Shown one piece after another: positions 1-5,337 of a DNA stretch of 5,337 nucleotides; the stretch's first letter is position 1, and each line of letters begins with the position of its first letter. Source of the stretch: Bacillota bacterium (GTDB lineage: Bacteria; Bacillota; Clostridia; Tissierellales; Peptoniphilaceae); contig JAEXBH010000128.1 of NCBI GenBank assembly GCA_023394215.1, positions 1-5,337 on the forward strand, in the 5' to 3' direction. The position numbers and the translations under genes are program-made. Below the pieces are notes generated by a model. It saw only the letters and a list, made by a program, of their open reading frames with translations, ran no database searches and was not told the origin of the DNA.

Positions 1-13
1 AAATATTATTTAT

Positions 14-42
14 TGTAAGGTTTTTATCCTTTTTTAGTCTAA
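14..42 (+). promoter_or_regulatory. Probable ECF sigma-factor promoter (autoregulatory) before the sigma gene
   Basis: A TGTAAG element (14-19) is followed, after a 17-base T-rich spacer, by GTCTAA (37-42). This resembles the TGTAAC / CGTCTAA type of -35 and -10 elements that many Firmicute ECF sigma factors use at their own promoters, including the T-run just after the -35 box. Transcription would start around 47-50, giving a leader of only about 10-13 bases before the ATG at 60. No good housekeeping TTGACA/TATAAT pair was seen in the 59 bases available. That the sigma factor recognises this site is inferred from its position and resemblance. Confidence 0.6.
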
Positions 43-47
43 TTGGT

Positions 48-57
48 AGGGAGGTGG
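48..57 (+). promoter_or_regulatory. Ribosome binding site that fixes the sigma factor start at 60
   Basis: The sequence AGGGAGGTGG is a strong Shine-Dalgarno match. Its GGAGG core ends at 54, five bases before the ATG at 60. An in-frame GTG at 54-56 lies inside this site and so cannot be served by it. The ATG at 60 is therefore preferred, and the GTG-initiated version two residues longer is unlikely. Confidence 0.85.
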
Positions 58-59
58 AT

Positions 60-545
60 ATGCTGGATGTAGAAAAAATTTATAGTTTATATTTTTCTCA
101 AGTTTATTATTTTATATTCGGAATATCGAAAAATGAGGAAATAGCTAAGGATATAGCCGGCGAAACATTTTTTAAGTTAATAGAAAAGGCTGATGATTTT
201 AGAAATGAAGCATCTATAAAGACCTATCTTTTTACCATAGCAAAAAATTTATACTTTACTCATTTGAGGGAAAATAAGAAAAAGCTGAATTTGGAAAATA
301 TAGAAGAATTTTCGCTTGATGAAGATATAGAGGAAAAAGTAATTAGAAACCAGGAGTATTTAAGAATCATTAAGGAAATTGAAACTTTTGATGAGCCGGT
401 AAAAGGAGTTTTGATTATGAGATTATTTTATGATTTGTCGTTTAAAAGTATAGGTGAATTTTATGGAAAGACTGACAATTGGGCTTGTGTGAGTTTTTAT
501 AGGGCAAGGAAAAAATTAGCAGAAAGGATAAAAAAGTATGAATAA
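60..545 (+). CDS. ECF-type RNA polymerase sigma factor (sigma-70 family)
   Basis: This is a 161-residue alternative sigma factor that would direct RNA polymerase to a small regulon, probably in response to an envelope or external signal sensed by the next gene's product. Region 2 covers about residues 8-73, with the core-binding and -10 recognition helices around EIAKDIAGETFFKLI (27-41) and IKTYLFTIAKNLYFTHLR (53-70). A short acidic linker follows at about 75-98. Region 4 covers about 99-157, with the helix-turn-helix LSFKSIGEFYGKTDNWACVS (126-145) and the closing FYRARKKLAE. There is no N-terminal region 1 and no region 3, and the length is typical of ECF factors. The ATG at 60 is chosen from the ribosome binding site. 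The gene overlaps the anti-sigma gene by 8 bases, the usual sigma/anti-sigma arrangement, and the upstream ECF-like promoter suggests autoregulation. The family is clear; the signal and regulon cannot be read from the sequence. Confidence 0.93.
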   Translation: MLDVEKIYSLYFSQVYYFIFGISKNEEIAKDIAGETFFKLIEKADDFRNEASIKTYLFTIAKNLYFTHLRENKKKLNLENIEEFSLDEDIEEKVIRNQEYLRIIKEIETFDEPVKGVLIMRLFYDLSFKSIGEFYGKTDNWACVSFYRARKKLAERIKKYE

Positions 546-1380
546 GGAAAATATAATAAATGATTTATTACCGCTTTATGTGGAAAATATGCTTTCAGAG
601 GATTCCAGAAATTTTGTTGAGGAAAATATAGGAAATTATTCGTCAAGTCTCGATATGCTTGCTGATTTAAATGTAAATAGAGATAAAAAGATTGACGATT
701 TTAAGCCTTTAACATTTATGAGAAAAGCTATAAAAAGGGATAAAAGATCATATGCCTTAAGTTTATTGATGCTTGTGGTAAGTGTATTTATAATTATTAC
801 AAATATTTTATTTAGACCTATACATTTGGACAGTGATCAGATTACTTATAAAATGGTAAAAACAGAAGATAGGATTTTTATAGAATTTGACGAAAAGATA
901 ACAAATTTTCGTTTGATAAATGATAATGGAAAGATTTTTATAGACGCCTATACAAATTTTTTTGATAGAATATTTAATATTAATAAGAGGCAGGTTTTGT
1001 CAATAAACATAAATGAAGTGGATGCAGTTATATATGAAAATCACAATAAATTATCAAAGCTTCTATATGGAAGGCTGGATGGAGGGGTTGCAATATTACC
1101 CAGGCTTGTTCTTTCAATTTACTTTAAATTTTCTATATTTACTTTTATAAGTTTAATTTTAATATATATTATATTAAAAAAAGCAACTTCCGATGGATTC
1201 AAAAAAACATTTAAAAATATTATATATCTTAATTTCTCATTTATTTTATCATTTTTAAGCTTAAGGGGTATTGAGGGGTCTTCTTTTTATCCGACTTTTG
1301 ACTTTTTCATAATAGTCTTATTGTCACTCGCATATTTTGCCCTGATAATTTCTATAAAAAGGCTAACCAAGAAGAACTAA
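538..1380 (+). CDS. Probable membrane anti-sigma factor, degenerate zf-HC2 type, four transmembrane segments
   Basis: This 280-residue protein probably holds the upstream sigma factor inactive at the membrane and releases it on a signal. The N-terminus (4-40) matches the pattern of Firmicute zinc-finger anti-sigma domains: a helix with DLLPLYVENMLSEDSRNFVEE, then the usual H-x3-C-x2-C position. Here the His and both Cys are Asn30, Tyr34 and Ser37, and the usual early Cys is also missing, so zinc binding is unlikely. Hydrophobic segments lie at about 72-92, 192-213, 228-243 and 253-273, leaving an outside domain at about 93-188 and a Lys/Arg-rich cytoplasmic tail. The stretches VIYENHNKLSKLLYG (164-178) and GGVAILPRLVLSIYF (182-196) resemble the conserved end of the outside domain in related clostridial anti-sigma proteins, as I recall them. 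It overlaps the sigma gene by 8 bases, with AAAGGA at 523-528 as ribosome binding site, so the two are probably translationally coupled. The anti-sigma role rests on context and pattern, not on experiment. Confidence 0.75.
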   Translation: MNKENIINDLLPLYVENMLSEDSRNFVEENIGNYSSSLDMLADLNVNRDKKIDDFKPLTFMRKAIKRDKRSYALSLLMLVVSVFIIITNILFRPIHLDSDQITYKMVKTEDRIFIEFDEKITNFRLINDNGKIFIDAYTNFFDRIFNINKRQVLSININEVDAVIYENHNKLSKLLYGRLDGGVAILPRLVLSIYFKFSIFTFISLILIYIILKKATSDGFKKTFKNIIYLNFSFILSFLSLRGIEGSSFYPTFDFFIIVLLSLAYFALIISIKRLTKKN

Positions 1381-1408
1381 GTTACTTATTTTATCCTAAT
1401 TGCATAAA

Positions 1409-1417
1409 TGGTATAAT
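1409..1417 (+). promoter_or_regulatory. Extended -10 promoter element before the ABC-F gene
   Basis: TGG followed by a perfect TATAAT (1412-1417) forms an extended -10 element. No good -35 box lies 16-18 bases upstream (TTTTAT at 1389-1394 is weak), which is typical when a TGn extension is present. The start point would fall at about 1423-1425, leaving a leader of only about 10 bases that barely contains the ribosome binding site. This would let the ABC-F gene be expressed independently of the sigma operon. Confidence 0.5.
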
Positions 1418-1423
1418 GTTTTT

Positions 1424-1430
1424 GAGGTGG
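1424..1430 (+). promoter_or_regulatory. Ribosome binding site that fixes the ABC-F start at 1434
   Basis: GAGGTGG lies just before the ATG at 1434, with its GAGG core ending six bases upstream. An in-frame ATG at 1416 overlaps the TATAAT box, has no ribosome binding site, and would add six residues (MFLRWN) not expected for the family. The start at 1434 is therefore preferred. Confidence 0.85.
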
Positions 1431-1433
1431 AAT

Positions 1434-3344
1434 ATGGCTGAAATAACAGTTAGTAAATTAGGAAAAAGTTTTGGAATAAATGAAATTTTCTCAGATATAA
1501 GTTTTAATTTGGAACCGGGAGATAAGATAGGCATAGTTGGCCCCAACGGAGCCGGAAAGACTACTTTGTTCAACATCTTGACAGGCAGGATTGATTCTTA
1601 TGAGGGGAATTTATATATAAAAAATAATTATAGATTGGGGTATATGCTTCAAAATGTACACAGCAAGAGCGAAAAGACCGTTTTTGAAGAAATGCTTGAT
1701 GAGTTTTCATATATTTTCGAGATGGAAAATAGGTTAAAGGCCTTGGAAACTGCCCTTGCTGATAAGCATAATGACCTCGAGGAAATTAATAATCTTACCA
1801 TACAGTATAATAAGCTTTTAGAAGAATACCATGATTTCGGAGGAGCCTATTATGAATCAAGAATAGAGGGCATGCTTAAGGGGATGGGATTTCCTAAAGA
1901 AAGGTTTAATGACAGGGTTTCAACTTTGAGCGGAGGGGAAAAGTCAAGATTGGAACTCGCTAAGCTTCTTATATCAAATTATGATGTTTTACTTTTGGAT
2001 GAGCCTACAAACCACTTGGATATGGAGACTATAGAATTTGTTGAAAGTATTTTAAAGGATAGCAGGAAGGCTCTCATATTTATAAGTCACGACAGATATT
2101 TTCTTGAAAGGATAGCGAACAGGATATTTTTGTTGGAAAAAGGCAAGTTGAATATCTATAATATGCCATATAGCAAATATATGGATCAGAGGAAGAAAGA
2201 TATTATTATTCAGCAGAGGGCTTATGAAAATCAGCAAAAGGAGATAGCAAGGCAGGAAGAGATTATAGACAGGTTTGCCAGAGCAGGGGGTTCTCTTAGA
2301 AAGAGGGGAATAGCCCAGGCAAGATCAAGGCAGAAACTTGTAGATAAGATGAAAAGATTGGACAGGCCGGATATTTTTGATGATAAGATGAAACTTAGAT
2401 TTTTTCCTCAAAGAGAGAGCGGAGAGGATGTTCTTAAAGTAGAAAACCTGTCCATGTCTTTTGAAAACAAAAAGCTTTTTCAGGATATTTCCTTTAATAT
2501 TTATAAGGGAGAAAAGATAGGACTTATAGGTGCAAACGGGACCGGTAAGACTACCATATTTAAGATAATTCTTAATAAACTTAGGGCGGATAGCGGAGAT
2601 TTAAGTCTTGGAGCCGGAGTGTTTCCTCAATACTTTGATCAGGAACAAGCCGGTTTAAATGAGGAAAATACTGTAATAGATGAAGTCTGGGACGCTTATC
2701 CGGATAAAACCCACTATGAAATAAGGGCGTATTTGGCAAAGTTTATGTTTATAGGAGATGATATATTTAAACTTGTAGGAGATCTTAGCGGGGGAGAGCG
2801 GGCAAGGATAACTCTTTTAAAGCTTATGCTTTCATCCTCAAATTTTTTGCTTATGGATGAGCCTACAAACCATTTGGATATAGATTCTAAAGAAGTTTTG
2901 GAAGATGCCTTAAAGGATTATGAAGCAACGGCTTTAATAATAAGTCATGACAGATATTTTCTAAATAAGGTTTGCGATAGGATTATATTGCTTGATAAAA
3001 ATACTATAGAGGAATTTTACGGAAACTATGATTATTATCTTGAAAAGCTGGAAGAAAGAAAGCTTGAAGTTGTTGAATTTGTAGAAAACAAGACAAAGGC
3101 GAGCAAGGAACAGAAAAAACTTAAGAAGGAAGAAAAGGAAATTAGGAAACAAAAGGCGAAAATTCGAGAGTTGGAAACCTTGATTAGGGAATCTGAAGAA
3201 GAAATTTCAAAACTTAACGAAGAGTTTATAAGGCCTGAAGTATATCAGGACCATATAAAGGCCGGACAGATACAGGCGAGGATAGATGCTATAAGTCTTA
3301 AGAGGGATGAATATCTTGAGGAATGGTTGCTTTTAGCAGATTGA
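1434..3344 (+). CDS. ABC-F family ATPase, YdiF/Uup-like, ribosome-associated
   Basis: This 636-residue protein carries two ATP-binding cassettes on one chain and no membrane segments, which defines the ABC-F class. These proteins bind the ribosomal E site and help resolve stalled or misfolded translation states; some give antibiotic resistance. Cassette 1 has Walker A GPNGAGKTT (36-44), signature LSGGE (165-169), Walker B with DEPTNHLD (189-196) and switch SHD (218-220). Cassette 2 has GANGTGKTT (366-374), LSGGE (451-455), DEPTNHLD (475-482) and SHD (504-506). Both sites look catalytically intact. The charged helical linker between them (about 245-325) is the part that reaches toward P-site tRNA in this class. 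A Lys/Glu-rich tail (about 535-600) should form the coiled coil seen in YdiF, YfmR and Uup. Length and architecture best fit the housekeeping YdiF-like group; a resistance role cannot be excluded but nothing points to it. It probably has its own promoter and follows the anti-sigma gene by 53 bases. Confidence 0.93.
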   Translation: MAEITVSKLGKSFGINEIFSDISFNLEPGDKIGIVGPNGAGKTTLFNILTGRIDSYEGNLYIKNNYRLGYMLQNVHSKSEKTVFEEMLDEFSYIFEMENRLKALETALADKHNDLEEINNLTIQYNKLLEEYHDFGGAYYESRIEGMLKGMGFPKERFNDRVSTLSGGEKSRLELAKLLISNYDVLLLDEPTNHLDMETIEFVESILKDSRKALIFISHDRYFLERIANRIFLLEKGKLNIYNMPYSKYMDQRKKDIIIQQRAYENQQKEIARQEEIIDRFARAGGSLRKRGIAQARSRQKLVDKMKRLDRPDIFDDKMKLRFFPQRESGEDVLKVENLSMSFENKKLFQDISFNIYKGEKIGLIGANGTGKTTIFKIILNKLRADSGDLSLGAGVFPQYFDQEQAGLNEENTVIDEVWDAYPDKTHYEIRAYLAKFMFIGDDIFKLVGDLSGGERARITLLKLMLSSSNFLLMDEPTNHLDIDSKEVLEDALKDYEATALIISHDRYFLNKVCDRIILLDKNTIEEFYGNYDYYLEKLEERKLEVVEFVENKTKASKEQKKLKKEEKEIRKQKAKIRELETLIRESEEEISKLNEEFIRPEVYQDHIKAGQIQARIDAISLKRDEYLEEWLLLAD

Positions 3345-3367
3345 TACCTGATTTTTTATAGTATAAT
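3341..3367 (+). promoter_or_regulatory. Likely housekeeping promoter of the nucleoside operon
   Basis: TTGATA (3341-3346), overlapping the ABC-F stop codon, and a perfect TATAAT (3362-3367) are separated by 15 bases, somewhat short of the ideal 17. Transcription would start at about 3374, leaving a leader of about 23 bases with no room for a riboswitch. I see no clear operator palindrome in it. The perfect -10 makes the site credible; the short spacer suggests modest strength or a need for an activator. Confidence 0.55.
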
Positions 3368-3396
3368 TTAAGTCTGATATATTAGGGGGAAGATAG

Positions 3397-4473
3397 ATGA
3401 AGGTTAATAATAAGCTTAATAAGCTTTTTATTATGGGAATGTTGCTTATTTTACTGACGGCCTGTTCCAAAATAGGGGTAGGTAAAAGTAGCGGGAAGGG
3501 CAGCGATTACAGTATTGCCATGGTTCTTGATATAGCCGGGCTTGACGACAGGGCATTAAATGCAAGTGCATGGAAAGGTCTTAGTGATTATGGTAAGGAA
3601 ACGGGTAAGGATATAAGTCTTTTTGAGGCGTCAAGTGAAGAAGACTATCCATACCTTATTAACGGAGCACTTAGGAAAAATCCAATGACACTTATGGCTT
3701 GCGGACCGGCTTTGGCTAAAAGTGCAGAGGACGGGGCAAAACAAAATCCTGAAACAAAGTTTTTTGTTCTTGATTATGTTTTTGGAAATGAAAATGCCGC
3801 AAGCAAGTTGGATGTATTGAAAAATTTGACCGGAGTCGGCTTTAAGGTTGAAGAAACGGCATATCTTATGGGTTATATGGCAGGGTTGACAACAAAAAAT
3901 ATGAGGGTCGGTTTTGTAGGCTCCATAAAGGGTTATATAAATGATGCTTATGAGTACGGTTTTAGGGCAGGCATTCATGATGCTTCCAAAGAAATGGGTA
4001 AAGAGATTATTTTAAAGGTGGAATATGTCAATAGTTTTTCCAATGTAGAAGCTGCTAAAACTGTCGCAAAGAAAATGTTTGAATCCGGTATTGACATAGT
4101 TTATTCATCGAGTCCTGCCTTGGCAATAGGGACAATAGAAGCTGCTGTTGAAGCTGATAAGCTGGCAATAGGTGTTGATAGCGATCAGTCCCATTTGGCT
4201 CCAAAAAATGTTTTGAGTTCTTCTGTAAAAAAGATGGATTTTGTTGTAAAAGATATAAGTAAAAAAATGTATATAGGCCAGGATCTTATGGGAAAAAATC
4301 TTATATACGGCATTAAGGAAGAAGGACTTGCGATAGCGGAATATAAAGATAATGAATCTTTAGTGACCAGGCAAGTTTATGATAAGACCATGGCAAAGCA
4401 AAGAGATTTGGCAGCAGGAAAGAAAATTATACCATTTGATAAGGAAACTTGGGATAACTATAAAAATAAGTGA
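3397..4473 (+). CDS. BMP/PnrA-family lipoprotein, nucleoside ABC importer receptor
   Basis: This 358-residue lipoprotein is the substrate-binding component of a probable nucleoside ABC importer, anchored to the outer face of the membrane. A Lys-containing N-terminus and hydrophobic stretch (11-20) lead to the lipobox LTAC, with Cys23 as the lipidated residue, followed by a Ser/Gly/Lys-rich tether (24-36). Family landmarks follow in order: DIAGLDDRALNASAWKGL (45-62), FFVLDYV (122-128), NLTGVGFKVEETAYLMGYMAG (143-163, in two parts), FVGSIKGYINDAYEYGFRAG (173-192) and GVDSDQ (259-264), whose Asp261 aligns with ribose-binding aspartates of PnrA-like proteins. Two pocket motifs are unusual: the common DDKSFN reads DDRALN, and the Gly-rich loop after the IVY strand reads SSSPALAIG. 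The ribosome binding site AGGGGGAAG is at 3384-3392. The gene leads an operon with deoC 15 bases downstream, which supports a nucleoside ligand. The ATPase and permease subunits are not in the window. Confidence 0.9.
   Translation: MKVNNKLNKLFIMGMLLILLTACSKIGVGKSSGKGSDYSIAMVLDIAGLDDRALNASAWKGLSDYGKETGKDISLFEASSEEDYPYLINGALRKNPMTLMACGPALAKSAEDGAKQNPETKFFVLDYVFGNENAASKLDVLKNLTGVGFKVEETAYLMGYMAGLTTKNMRVGFVGSIKGYINDAYEYGFRAGIHDASKEMGKEIILKVEYVNSFSNVEAAKTVAKKMFESGIDIVYSSSPALAIGTIEAAVEADKLAIGVDSDQSHLAPKNVLSSSVKKMDFVVKDISKKMYIGQDLMGKNLIYGIKEEGLAIAEYKDNESLVTRQVYDKTMAKQRDLAAGKKIIPFDKETWDNYKNK
3409..3426 (+). repeat. Perfect 9-base tandem duplication in the signal peptide coding region
   Basis: The unit AATAAGCTT occurs twice back to back in frame, encoding Asn-Lys-Leu twice (residues 5-10 of the lipoprotein). 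It sits in the charged N-terminal part of the signal peptide, where insertions are tolerated. It may be a simple replication-slippage duplication; no function is implied. Confidence 0.8.
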
Positions 4474-4488
4474 TTATAGGAGAAAAAT

Positions 4489-5337
<849 letters not shown>

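Noticed and set aside
1381..1433. Intrinsic terminator between the anti-sigma and ABC-F genes
   Set aside because: No GC-containing inverted repeat followed by a T-run is present, so read-through from the sigma operon is possible.
1391..1576. Minus-strand open frame of 61 codons over the ABC-F start
   Set aside because: It lies opposite the conserved Walker A coding region, has no recognisable domain, and is a shadow of the real gene.
2052..3152. Two minus-strand open frames of 61 and 63 codons (2052-2237 and 2961-3152)
   Set aside because: Both lie fully inside the ABC-F gene on the opposite strand. Their Phe/Leu/Ile-rich products are what reversed Lys/Glu-rich codons give.
3349..3377. Possible second ECF promoter (TGATTT, 17 bases, GTCTGA) before the BMP gene
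   Set aside because: The spacing equals that of the sigma promoter, and GTCT is shared, but the -35 box lacks the TGTAA core and a TATAAT box already explains the promoter. A genome-wide motif would be needed to revive it.
3345..3396. Intrinsic terminator or riboswitch between the ABC-F and BMP genes
   Set aside because: The gap is only 52 bases, has no stem with a T-run, and is too short for a known riboswitch class.
3631..3978. Minus-strand open frame of 115 codons
   Set aside because: It is antisense to the conserved BMP receptor coding sequence, has no family resemblance, and is explained by codon bias of the real gene.

Overview
The window looks like chromosomal DNA from a low-GC, Gram-positive anaerobe, most likely a clostridium-like Firmicute of the Tissierellia/Peptoniphilaceae type. 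The reasons are the AT-rich composition, heavy use of AGA/AGG for Arg and ATA for Ile, strong purine-rich Shine-Dalgarno sequences a few bases before each start, a lipoprotein-type solute receptor, and the protein families present. The genus is inferred from style, not from a marker gene. All six real genes are on the + strand and closely packed, and no gap exceeds about 60 bases.

Left part (1-1380): an ECF sigma factor gene and an overlapping gene for its probable membrane anti-sigma factor. A sequence just upstream resembles an ECF-type promoter (TGTAAG, 17 bases, GTCTAA), which suggests that the sigma factor drives its own operon. The anti-sigma factor keeps the family's N-terminal helix pattern and its extracellular and C-terminal hallmarks, but all the residues that normally bind zinc are replaced. 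This pair is the least ordinary part of the window.

Middle part (1381-3344): a full-length ABC-F ATPase of the YdiF/Uup-like type, with two intact ATPase domains, an interdomain linker and a C-terminal coiled coil. It is preceded by its own extended -10 promoter element. It has no membrane domain and should act on ribosomes rather than transport.

Right part (3345-5337): a nucleoside scavenging operon. It encodes a BMP/PnrA-family lipoprotein (the surface receptor of a nucleoside ABC importer), deoxyribose-phosphate aldolase (deoC) and the first 60 codons of cytidine deaminase (cdd), which runs off the window. Together these would capture nucleosides, deaminate (deoxy)cytidine and feed deoxyribose 5-phosphate into glycolysis. 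The importer's ATPase and permeases and the nucleoside phosphorylase are not in view. The receptor has changed ligand-pocket motifs, so its exact ligand is uncertain.

I saw no RNA gene, CRISPR array, insertion sequence or convincing intrinsic terminator. I do not see evidence of a wholly new system. The points worth a second look are the zinc-less anti-sigma factor with its auto-promoter and the divergent BMP receptor.
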